Assembly (NCBI GenBank): GCA_910584785.1
Contig: CAJUDX010000081.1
Span: forward strand, 1 to 12,510
Direction of reading: 5' to 3'
Origin: an uncultured Lachnospiraceae bacterium
GTDB taxonomy: Bacteria > Bacillota > Clostridia > Lachnospirales > Lachnospiraceae
DNA: 12,510 nt
Shown here piece by piece: positions 6,623-12,510 of the stretch. The notes under the pieces were generated by a model. The model ran no database searches. It had not been told where the DNA came from and worked only from the letters and a program-made list of their open reading frames with translations. Each line of letters starts with the position of its first letter. The first letter of the stretch is position 1. The position numbers and the translations under genes were made by a program.

Positions 6623-7545
6623 ACTGATACCTCCTTGCGATGAATCAGCCGGCTTATCCCATTTATCATGCTTTTCACCAGCCAAGGTAAGAACATCCCA
6701 TAATATAAGCCGCACAGTGCCAAAAACAGCATACCCAGTCCCAAAATTCCCACGCCGGTCCCCAGGCATAGAATGCCGTGGATAAGGTTAATACTTATCT
6801 GGCCAAAAGATACAATCACCAAAATAACCCCGGCAAGCAGTAAAGCAAAGGTCACTGCCGCCAGTCCAATGCTCAGGGCAACTAAAACCCCAGCCAGCAG
6901 GCCAATAAGACCCACCAAAAGCCCCACAGCACCCCCGCCGATGCCAAAGACCAGGGGAATCACCACCGGCACCACGCAGCAGCCCAGAATAATCATCCCC
7001 AAAATCTGCCACCATTCCCACCGTCTTCTCTCGTGACCGGGCGGCGTCTTTTCCGTGAATATGCCTGAACCGTAACCGCCTGCACCATAAGCCCCTTGCC
7101 TGTTATTTCCTGCGCCATAAGCCCCTTGCCTGTTATTTCCTGCGCCATAAGTCCCTTGTCTGTCATTTCCTGCGCCATAAGTCCCTTGTCTGTCATTTCC
7201 TGCAGCATAAGAGTTCCCCTTTCTTTCTTCCTTTACCTGCTGCTCTGACTGGCTCTTTTGCCCTTCTCCGCTTCTGACCAAGCCTAACTTCGGCTCCTTA
7301 AAGCGCTCATCCTCATAGCCTTTTTCAGTAAATTCTCCCCCATCCTCCAAGGTTCCATAAATATCAGCACGGATAATCGCGGCAACCCTTTCTGGGCTTC
7401 CAAAATCCTGAATCACCTTTTCTTCATTTTCCGGCCCTGCCTCCTCTAAATAATCCTGGTAATAGGCAATGGCGTCTGCCTTATCCTCGTCGGGAATATC
7501 CTGTAAAAGATATTCCAATTCCTTCATAAACTTATCCCTTCTCAT
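6619..7545 (-). CDS. DUF1700/HAAS-domain membrane protein with tandem-repeat linker
   Basis: A 308-residue protein in three parts. Residues 1-64 are a HAAS domain (helical, DUF1700 type): FMKELEYLLQDIP, then YYQDYLEEAG, then VIQDFGSPERVA. Residues 65-172 are a hydrophilic, low-complexity linker with four 10-residue repeats (116-155). Residues 178-293 hold about four hydrophobic helices rich in glycine and leucine, ending in a basic tail (IHRKEVSV). HAAS domains accompany PadR regulators and are thought to help sense or transmit membrane state. The start at ATG 7545 overlaps the padR stop as ATGA; GAGGAGG is seven bases upstream, inside padR. The stop likewise overlaps the next start. This coupling suggests that PadR, this protein and the DUF4097 protein are made in step. 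Specific function unknown. Confidence 0.85.
   Translation of the reverse strand: MRRDKFMKELEYLLQDIPDEDKADAIAYYQDYLEEAGPENEEKVIQDFGSPERVAAIIRADIYGTLEDGGEFTEKGYEDERFKEPKLGLVRSGEGQKSQSEQQVKEERKGNSYAAGNDRQGTYGAGNDRQGTYGAGNNRQGAYGAGNNRQGAYGAGGYGSGIFTEKTPPGHERRRWEWWQILGMIILGCCVVPVVIPLVFGIGGGAVGLLVGLIGLLAGVLVALSIGLAAVTFALLLAGVILVIVSFGQISINLIHGILCLGTGVGILGLGMLFLALCGLYYGMFLPWLVKSMINGISRLIHRKEVSV
7081..7200 (-). repeat. Four 30-base in-frame tandem repeats in the DUF1700 gene
   Basis: Four direct 30-base units lie at 7081, 7111, 7141 and 7171, with a diverged partial copy from 7201. Units 3 and 4 are identical; units 1 and 2 differ at one base. They encode GNDRQGTYGA twice and GNNRQGAYGA twice (residues 116-155). 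Pairwise identity suggests recent duplication in the array. The units are multiples of three, so gain or loss changes linker length without a frameshift. Confidence 0.95.
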
Positions 7546-7862
7546 ATCCTGGCCTCCTCAAAAATGCGGGATATTTTCTGAGAATAATTTCCCCATTCAC
7601 TCCGATACAAATTCAGCTGTACCCTTCCTCTCTCCGTAATTTTATAGTACCTGCGGTTTCTCCCATCGAAGGCCTGATCATAGACCTCCAGGCACTCATC
7701 CTTTTGCAGCCGCCGCAGCACCGGATAAAGGGTGGATTCCGACAATTCAATAACTGTCCTGACATCCTGTGTAATCTTATACCCGTAAGTTCCTTCGGCC
7801 TCCCTGGATACAATTGCCAATACCACAGCATCTAACAGCGCAGCTCCTGTATTAAAAACCAT
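7542..7862 (-). CDS. PadR-family transcriptional regulator
   Basis: A 106-residue winged-helix repressor. Family motifs are the N-terminal MVFNTGAALLDAVVLAIVS, then YGYKITQDV (26-34), the recognition segment STLYPVLRRLQKD (43-55), and the wing and strand FDGRNRRYYKITERG (65-79). A C-terminal helix (80-106) serves dimerisation in the small PadR-s2 type. ATG 7862 is chosen because AAGGAG lies seven bases before it and because the family normally begins at this point. An in-frame ATG at 7925 with AAAGG five bases upstream would add 21 non-conserved residues and cannot be excluded. It is the first gene of the envelope operon and ends in an ATGA overlap with the DUF1700 gene. The AT-rich dyads upstream (7992-8033) are probable autoregulatory operators. 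Confidence 0.9.
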   Translation of the reverse strand: MVFNTGAALLDAVVLAIVSREAEGTYGYKITQDVRTVIELSESTLYPVLRRLQKDECLEVYDQAFDGRNRRYYKITERGRVQLNLYRSEWGNYSQKISRIFEEARI

Positions 7863-7980
7863 ATCTTCACTCCTTATCATACACAGACAGACAAAGCCGC
7901 TTTCCTCATCCACCATACGTTTCATTTCAGCCTTTCTTCTTTCATATTATATTTTCATATAATATTATTTCTTTACTTAT

Positions 7981-8008
7981 ATTATATATTATATAGTATC
8001 CTTGTCAA
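7981..8008 (-). promoter_or_regulatory. padR operon promoter P2 (proximal)
   Basis: On the minus strand consensus TTGACA (8008-8003) and consensus TATAAT (7986-7981) are separated by 16 bases. The predicted start is near 7974, about 110 bases before the padR ATG. Its -35 lies in the spacer of the 7992-8015 inverted repeat, so a bound repressor would block it. Confidence 0.65.
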
Positions 8009-8015
8009 TACTATA
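7992..8015. promoter_or_regulatory. Perfect inverted repeat, candidate PadR operator
   Basis: TATAGTAT (7992-7999) and ATACTATA (8008-8015) form a perfect 8-base inverted repeat with an 8-base spacer. It overlaps the -10 of P1 and the -35 of P2. AT-rich palindromes of this type over their own promoter are usual PadR-family targets; binding by this PadR is inferred. Confidence 0.65.
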
Positions 8016-8038
8016 CAACATATAATATTGTATGTCAA
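8010..8038 (-). promoter_or_regulatory. padR operon promoter P1 (distal)
   Basis: On the minus strand consensus TTGACA (8038-8033) and TATAGT (8015-8010) are separated by exactly 17 bases, a strong sigma-A type promoter. The predicted start is near 8003. The -10 lies in one arm of the 7992-8015 repeat, and the spacer is almost wholly the 8013-8033 repeat. Confidence 0.75.
8013..8033. promoter_or_regulatory. Second inverted repeat, candidate PadR operator
   Basis: A 21-base imperfect palindrome: ATACAA (8013-8018) pairs with TTGTAT (8028-8033), and inner bases are mostly symmetric around 8023. It fills the spacer of P1 and shares three bases with the neighbouring repeat. Two adjacent dyads suggest cooperative binding of two dimers. 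Confidence 0.5.
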
Positions 8039-8057
8039 GCACTTTTCCAATAAATTC

Positions 8058-8086
8058 TTGCATCCTCCCCAAATCCGCGGTATACT
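8058..8086 (+). promoter_or_regulatory. Promoter of the GGDEF-EAL gene
   Basis: TTGCAT (8058-8063) and TATACT (8081-8086) are 17 bases apart, close to sigma-A consensus. The predicted start is near 8093, about 67 bases before the ATG. The -35 is only about 20 bases from the -35 of padR P1 on the other strand, so the two units are divergent and may influence each other. Confidence 0.7.
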
Positions 8087-8099
8087 TAAAGCAGGAAAA

Positions 8100-8139
8100 A
8101 GGTACGATATTGCCTAAATCCCAACCCACAAACGTACCT
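8100..8139 (+). promoter_or_regulatory. Inverted repeat in the leader of the GGDEF-EAL mRNA
   Basis: AGGTACG (8100-8106) and CGTACCT (8133-8139) are perfectly complementary over seven bases with a 26-base loop. The second arm ends five bases before the AAGGAG ribosome site (8145-8150). It could fold as an RNA hairpin near the ribosome site or be a protein-binding site. It does not show the conserved elements of known c-di-GMP riboswitches and is shorter than those. Confidence 0.4.
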
Positions 8140-8159
8140 GACATAAGGAGAAATGGAAA

Positions 8160-9512
8160 ATGTTTGGAAAAGCAAAAAAACAGGCCAAAAAAACAAAACC
8201 CCCTGCTCCTGCACATGGAGCGCGAGAAAATCAGATACCTAATGAGGGACAAACGGAGACCCGCCCTGCCCAAATCCGCCAGTCTATGCAGCGTTCCTGG
8301 CTCAGTCAGCTGGAAGGCCAGTTTTTAATCAGCGGTCAGGGCGTAGTGATGAAGGTCTACATTGAAAACTTTAAGCGAATGAATGATTTATTTGGTTTCG
8401 AACATTGTAATGAACTGCTGATCACCATTATGGAATATCTGGAAAGAAAAACCGGATACGCAGTTTTCCGTAATGTTGGTGTGGAATTTGTCATTATTAT
8501 GCGAAATGCCGCCATAAAAGAGGCTAAGGAACTGGCAGGGCAAATTATCGAGCGCTTTCACCAGAGCTGGAATGTGGAGGATAAGAAATACTTTTGTACA
8601 GTTCAGCTTGCCCTCTGCGCTTACCCTGGCTTTCCCAAAACTGCCAATGAACTCTTAAAATGTCTTGACCTTGCCGTTTTGCAGGGAACCGAGCAGGGCA
8701 GCAATCAAGTAGTTGTCTACGATAGCCAGCTCCACCAGCAATACCTGCGCCGTCAGGCCATTGCCAAACACTTAAGCACCGCCATAGCTGAAAACCAGGT
8801 GGAAATCAGCTACCGCCCCATTTACAACCAGCGCAGAAACACCTTTACCCGCGCCGAATTGTTTATGCGGATTTTTATTCCAGAAACCGGTATGATTGGA
8901 AGCGAGGAATATCTTCCTATCGCTGAAGATACCGGTCAAACCCGAATGGTTGAATACTATGCGCTGAATCAGGCGGCTGCCACCATTGCACGGCTGATGC
9001 ACGAAGGGAAGAAATTTGAATCGATTGCCGTCCCCGTCTCTCCTGCCCTGCTGCAGCACGGAGACTTTATCGAAGAGGTTTCACAGATCATTGAAGACTA
9101 CGAAATTCCACCCAAAAAACTGGCTCTGGAAATCGACGAATTTACCGCCAGCACTGCCTACTGCGATATTTCTGTTCTTTTACAAAACCTGTCCTGGCTG
9201 GGGATTGAGCTGATTTTAAATAACTTTGGTTCAGGAAGCACAGGGCTGAGCTGGGTTTTTGAACTTCCGGTAGATACCCTGAAGTTTAACCAGGGCTTTG
9301 TCTGGCAGTTAGAAAATAATACTAAATCAAGGCCAGTTAATGAAGGCCTGGTACATATCGCCCGGCGGATGAAAAAGAAGCTGATCGTCAGCGGTGTTGA
9401 TACCCAACGGCAAAAAGATTTGCTGGACCATCTTGGCTGCGATATGCAGGAAGGTTCCTATTACACACCCGTTATGCCAGAGAAAGAATTAATGACTCTA
9501 TTGGGGAATTAG
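8160..9512 (+). CDS. Degenerate GGDEF-EAL domain protein, probably not catalytic
   Basis: A 450-residue soluble protein with no membrane segment. A Lys/Pro-rich, probably disordered tail covers residues 1-40. A GGDEF-like domain covers about 55-190: the VYIENFKRMNDLFGF start is typical, but the active loop reads VGVEF (106-110) instead of GGDEF. An EAL-like domain covers about 200-448. The signature reads ELF at 233-235 instead of EAL, the DDFG metal motif is NNFG (354-357), the EGVE motif is SGVD (411-414), and QG is EG (431-432). The K375 position of the KxDxxF motif is kept but its Asp is Asn (KFNQGF). Most metal ligands are therefore lost, and neither cyclase nor phosphodiesterase activity is expected. 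It may bind c-di-GMP, another nucleotide or a partner. AAGGAG is nine bases before ATG 8160. It is transcribed alone, divergent from padR, and ends at a strong terminator. Confidence 0.85.
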   Translation: MFGKAKKQAKKTKPPAPAHGARENQIPNEGQTETRPAQIRQSMQRSWLSQLEGQFLISGQGVVMKVYIENFKRMNDLFGFEHCNELLITIMEYLERKTGYAVFRNVGVEFVIIMRNAAIKEAKELAGQIIERFHQSWNVEDKKYFCTVQLALCAYPGFPKTANELLKCLDLAVLQGTEQGSNQVVVYDSQLHQQYLRRQAIAKHLSTAIAENQVEISYRPIYNQRRNTFTRAELFMRIFIPETGMIGSEEYLPIAEDTGQTRMVEYYALNQAAATIARLMHEGKKFESIAVPVSPALLQHGDFIEEVSQIIEDYEIPPKKLALEIDEFTASTAYCDISVLLQNLSWLGIELILNNFGSGSTGLSWVFELPVDTLKFNQGFVWQLENNTKSRPVNEGLVHIARRMKKKLIVSGVDTQRQKDLLDHLGCDMQEGSYYTPVMPEKELMTLLGN

Positions 9513-9549
9513 TACCTCATAAAATACAACACAAAGACAAACCAAATCA

Positions 9550-9579
9550 GGCTGCTGTATCACTATCTCTACAGCAGCC
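9550..9579. terminator. Bidirectional intrinsic terminator between convergent genes
   Basis: GGCTGCTGTA (9550-9559) and TACAGCAGCC (9570-9579) form a perfect 10-base stem with a 10-base loop. Bases downstream on the + strand are T-rich (CTTGATCATTTTCTTC), serving the GGDEF-EAL gene 38 bases after its stop. On the minus strand the following TGATTTGGTTTG is moderately T-rich, so it may also end the kinase transcript about 67 bases after its stop. Confidence 0.85.
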
Positions 9580-9645
9580 CTTGATCATTTTCTTCTCTAT
9601 TTTTTCCTGCGTTTATGCCTTGCTTTTTTCCCTGTCTCTTAACCT

Positions 9646-12189
9646 CTACTGCAAAAACTTCCTAAGCTGTTCCATTAATCTCTGAATATCAATCGGCTTT
9701 GCAATATGTGCGTTCATCCCGCATTCAATACAGCGCTGGATATCCTCGGAAAAGGCATCTGCGGTCATGGCAATAATCGGAAGTTTAGCATCCGCGCGTT
9801 TCAGCTCACGAATAGCCATCGCTGCATGGTAGCCATCCATAATTGGCATACGAATATCCATTAATACAGCATCATAATAGCCAATCTCGGAATGACTAAA
9901 CTTATCCACACAGACCTGACCGTTTTCTGCCAGTTCCACATGAAAGCCCACAGCCGTTAAGATCTCATTGGCAATCTCCCAGTTCAGCTCATTATCCTCA
10001 GCCAGGAGAATGCGCTTTCCGCTTAAATCAAACTCCTCTGTCTTTTCCTCGTGGTATTCTTCTTCTTCCTCTTCAGCAAAGTGGCTGAGTCCATAATAAA
10101 GATTTGACTTAAACAGCGGCTTGGAAATAAAACCATGAGCGCCTGCCTTCCTCGCCTCCTCCTCAATATCACTCCAGTCATAAGCAGAAATAATCAAAAT
10201 CGGAATCTTATCGCCGACCCGCCTGCGGATCTCACGGGTGGTTTCCACACCATCCATCCCCGGCATCTTCCAGTCAAGGAGAACAAAATGATAGTCGTTG
10301 TTCTCATGATGACGCTTTTCAATCATCTCCACAGCGGTCTTTCCGTCTAATACCCACTCTGCATTAATCCCGATTTCTTTCAGGGCAGCGACAGCACTAA
10401 TGCACAGATCTTCATTATTATCCACCACCAGCATATCCCAGGCAGGTAGCGTCATATCGGCTTCATTGACCAGAGCCTTTTCCAAATCCAGTGTAACGAC
10501 AAACTCGCTTCCCACACCCTTTTTGCTGGTTACTTCAATCGTTCCTCTCATGGCGTCCACAATACACTTGGTAATCGCCATGCCAAGGCCAGTCCCTTCC
10601 GTTTTCTGCACCCGCAGATTATCCTCACGGGTAAAGGTTTCAAAAATCGTTTTCTGAAATTCCGGTGTCATGCCGATCCCAGTGTCCTTCACCCGGAACT
10701 GGCAGCGCACAAAGCCATCTCCCAAAGGCGATTCCTCCTGGGACATATACACATTAATCTGACCGTCCGCCGGGGTAAACTTAATGGCATTGGACAAAAG
10801 ATTAATTAATATCTGATTCAGGCGGACATTATCACAGTGCACCTCTTCCGTCGTCATCTTCTGAATAAAGATATCAAAATGCTGATTTTTCGCCTTAATC
10901 TGCGGCTGGATAATCGTAACAATATTATCCATCACATCTCTGAGCGAAAGCTGCCCCATATTTAATGTCAATTTTCCATTTTCAATTTTTGACATATCCA
11001 GGACGTCGTTAATCAGACCAAGCAAATGTTTGCTGGAAAGAGAAATCTTTTTCAGGCAGTCCTTCACCCGGTTGGAGTCATCAATATTCGCTATAGCTAT
11101 CGTCGTCATTCCCACAATACCGTTCATCGGTGTTCGAATATCATGACTCATATTGGAAAGGAAATCGCTCTTTGCCTTATTTGCACGGATAGCAACCTGC
11201 TTCGCCTTATCCAGCTCCAACATCTGCTGCTGAGAAAGGTGGAAGTAAATAAAGAAGATAACCAGTACGCCGCCCAGGATAACCATACAGCCGGCAAACA
11301 TCACATAAAGACGCTGATCACCCAAGTTATTAATCGCATCGTCCAATACGCCATAGGGCATAATCGTCACCAGATACCAGTCGGAGCTCGGCAGACTTGT
11401 ACCATACAAATGACGGTGAACACCATCAATCATAATTAATGTCGAATAATCATTTTCTGTCATTATTGATTGTTGGAGTTCATGAACATAATCCTCTGGT
11501 GCTTTACCGTCAAATTCGGAAAAAACCTCCCTCAGATAATCAAAATATGTGCTCTGAAAACCCTCGCCGCTCCGCACAACATAGCTTCCATCTTGGCGGA
11601 TGATATGCGAATAAACCATGGAATGATCCCCGTCAAGAACCAGGGCTTCACTTAGATAATCCATAGGGATTCCCGCCACCAGGCTCTTACTGACCTTTCC
11701 GTCGCCCATCTTATAATCCGCGTCCACAAGCAAAAGAAGATATTTTTTTCCATCCTGGGCAATGCCGCTGGACACGGTTTTTTTTGGCTCCTCAATCGCA
11801 TTCATAAATTCCTGCTGGTTTATAATTTCCATCGGACTTCCCAGGATAACCATCTCTTCCCCATCTTCGGTATAAAGCGCGAGATAATCAAACTCACGAA
11901 CACTCGCACTTAAGGACAGCTCCTCCAATAAACGCTCCACCGTCTGCGATTCTTCTGGCGGAGTTCGACGAACAATACCTTCAACCTGCGAACGGCGAAG
12001 ATCAATAATCGCACTGAATTTCTGCTGAAGCTGCTTGCTCATCTCCGACATATAAATCATACCAATATCACTGATCGCCTCCTGACTTTTTCCTGTCATG
12101 GAGTCTGCCACCCAGGCAAAAACAGCCGCACATAAGATAATCATGCAAAAAAGGCTGATCAGTAAAAATTTCTTTGTTCTCTTAAACAT
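9646..12189 (-). CDS. Hybrid sensor histidine kinase with two receiver domains
   Basis: An 847-residue membrane protein. One helix at 7-27 and a second at about 294-317 flank an extracellular sensor of some 265 residues; its layout (long first helix, then strands such as YLALYTEDGEEM) looks like a dCache domain. Then come HisKA with SHDIRTPMNG and phospho-accepting H349, and HATPase with N467 (SNAIKF), DTGIG (502-506) and GTGLGM (532-537). Receiver 1 (586-705) has phospho-acceptor D639, S668 and K690, but its acidic pair reads D590-N591. Receiver 2 (726-847) is complete: E731/D732, D778, T809 and K831. No HPt or DNA-binding domain is present, so phosphate must pass to a partner elsewhere. A Glu-rich linker (706-719) joins the receivers. 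The ribosome site AAGGAG is 13 bases before ATG 12189, an unusually wide gap that may lower translation. It is transcribed alone. Confidence 0.92.
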   Translation of the reverse strand: MFKRTKKFLLISLFCMIILCAAVFAWVADSMTGKSQEAISDIGMIYMSEMSKQLQQKFSAIIDLRRSQVEGIVRRTPPEESQTVERLLEELSLSASVREFDYLALYTEDGEEMVILGSPMEIINQQEFMNAIEEPKKTVSSGIAQDGKKYLLLLVDADYKMGDGKVSKSLVAGIPMDYLSEALVLDGDHSMVYSHIIRQDGSYVVRSGEGFQSTYFDYLREVFSEFDGKAPEDYVHELQQSIMTENDYSTLIMIDGVHRHLYGTSLPSSDWYLVTIMPYGVLDDAINNLGDQRLYVMFAGCMVILGGVLVIFFIYFHLSQQQMLELDKAKQVAIRANKAKSDFLSNMSHDIRTPMNGIVGMTTIAIANIDDSNRVKDCLKKISLSSKHLLGLINDVLDMSKIENGKLTLNMGQLSLRDVMDNIVTIIQPQIKAKNQHFDIFIQKMTTEEVHCDNVRLNQILINLLSNAIKFTPADGQINVYMSQEESPLGDGFVRCQFRVKDTGIGMTPEFQKTIFETFTREDNLRVQKTEGTGLGMAITKCIVDAMRGTIEVTSKKGVGSEFVVTLDLEKALVNEADMTLPAWDMLVVDNNEDLCISAVAALKEIGINAEWVLDGKTAVEMIEKRHHENNDYHFVLLDWKMPGMDGVETTREIRRRVGDKIPILIISAYDWSDIEEEARKAGAHGFISKPLFKSNLYYGLSHFAEEEEEEYHEEKTEEFDLSGKRILLAEDNELNWEIANEILTAVGFHVELAENGQVCVDKFSHSEIGYYDAVLMDIRMPIMDGYHAAMAIRELKRADAKLPIIAMTADAFSEDIQRCIECGMNAHIAKPIDIQRLMEQLRKFLQ

Positions 12190-12228
12190 GGATAATCACA
12201 TTCTCCTTATGTATTACTTGGTTTATCT

Positions 12229-12257
12229 ATTATAACAAAGATTCTTTCTAATGACCA
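12229..12257 (-). promoter_or_regulatory. Promoter of the hybrid kinase gene
   Basis: On the minus strand TGGTCA (12257-12252), 17 bases, then consensus TATAAT (12234-12229). The predicted start is near 12222, giving a leader of about 33 bases. The -35 matches consensus at four of six positions. Confidence 0.6.
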
Positions 12258-12290
12258 GCCATTTCTTAGAAAATTTCTTTCTTGTTTTTT

Positions 12291-12510
12291 TCAGCTTTTT
12301 GGCAATCCTGAGAAATCAGGATTTAACATTTGAAGCGCCTGAGCATCAAGCATTTGCCCGCCGGAAGGTTCAAAATAATATACCTGCCCGTCGATCTGCT
12401 GCCAGCCAGTCAGCATTGCCCCTGAGACATCCAGATAATACCAGGCCCCGTTCACCCACTGCCAGCCGGTCTGCATTGCCCCTGAAACATCCAGATAATA
12501 CCAGGCCCCG
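12291..12510 (-). CDS. C-terminal end of a cell-wall/choline-binding repeat protein (partial)
   Basis: The frame is open to the right edge, so only the last 73 codons or so are seen. They are tandem 20-residue cell-wall-binding repeats of the PF01473/PF19127 type: GAWYYLDVSGAMQTGWQWVN, then GAWYYLDVSGAMLTGWQQID, then GQVYYFEPSGGQM. A 20-odd residue tail ends GLPKS. These aromatic repeats bind teichoic-acid choline or other wall sugars and hold secreted enzymes, toxins or adhesins on the surface. The catalytic part and signal peptide lie outside the window. The apparent ATG at 12476 is an internal Met of the repeats, not a start. No terminator with a T-run follows the stop; about 100 bases separate it from the kinase start, so read-through toward the kinase gene is possible. 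Confidence 0.85.
   Translation of the reverse strand, partial: GAWYYLDVSGAMQTGWQWVNGAWYYLDVSGAMLTGWQQIDGQVYYFEPSGGQMLDAQALQMLNPDFSGLPKS
12361..12510 (-). repeat. 60-base tandem repeats encoding wall-binding units
   Basis: The units at 12421-12480 and from 12481 to the edge differ at only one of 30 shared bases; the unit at 12361-12420 is related but diverged. The period is 60 bases, or 20 residues. Near identity suggests recent duplication or gene conversion. Confidence 0.85.

Noticed and set aside
6623..6769. A 49-codon N-terminal extension of the DUF4097 protein overlapping the DUF1700 gene
   Set aside because: ATG 6622 has an AAGGAGG site, a signal-like helix directly after it and an ATGA overlap; the extension lies wholly within another well-supported gene and shows no domain.
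7081..7200. CRISPR-like array
   Set aside because: The 30-base units are directly adjacent with no spacers and lie in frame in a coding gene.
8093..8159. c-di-GMP riboswitch in the leader of the GGDEF-EAL gene
   Set aside because: The leader is only about 67 bases and lacks the conserved core of either c-di-GMP riboswitch class.
11026..11439. Long plus-strand open frame opposite the kinase gene
   Set aside because: It has no ribosome site and no recognisable motif, and lies opposite the well-supported kinase membrane and HisKA region.

Overview
The window looks like the chromosome of a spore-forming, Gram-positive clostridium, most likely of the Lachnospiraceae type. This rests on AAGGAGG-type ribosome sites, an alpha/beta-type spore protein, a PadR/DUF1700/DUF4097/PspC operon, a cell-wall-binding repeat protein and a large hybrid histidine kinase without a DNA-binding domain. 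No rRNA, tRNA, CRISPR, integrase or insertion sequence is visible, so it reads as ordinary chromosome rather than a mobile island. Species cannot be named from this sequence.

Left edge (1-550, +): the 3' end of a gene with a discoidin/CBM32-like C-terminal domain. It is readable only across three frames, with two apparent single-base losses in A-runs.

Bases 593-4975 (all -): a probable operon read from right to left. The order is manA (mannose-6-phosphate isomerase), a ROK-family fructokinase, a DUF1015 protein, and a five-helix membrane protein of the PF06541 family with a long coiled-coil tail. An extended -10 promoter lies just upstream of manA. The first two genes feed mannose and fructose into fructose-6-phosphate; the link to the last two is unproved.

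Bases 5107-7862 (all -): PadR regulator, DUF1700/HAAS membrane protein, DUF4097 secreted beta-repeat protein and PspC-domain protein. The first three genes are joined by 4-base ATGA overlaps. A small acid-soluble spore protein gene with its own terminator follows. Upstream of padR (7863-8159) is a very AT-rich control region with two tandem sigma-A-like promoters and two inverted repeats that overlap them, which suggests PadR autoregulation.

Bases 8058-9512 (+): a divergent gene with its own good promoter encodes a GGDEF-EAL protein in which nearly every catalytic motif is altered, so it is more likely a sensor or scaffold than a c-di-GMP enzyme. It ends at a strong hairpin shared with the convergent gene.

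Bases 9646-12189 (-): a hybrid histidine kinase with an extracellular sensor, HisKA, HATPase and two receiver domains. Its promoter is visible. The right edge (12291-12510, -) holds the C-terminus of a cell-wall-binding repeat protein that continues outside the window.

No clear-cut undescribed system is present. The best leads are the PadR envelope operon with its overlapping dyads and cysteine-ladder protein, and the degenerate GGDEF-EAL protein beside it.
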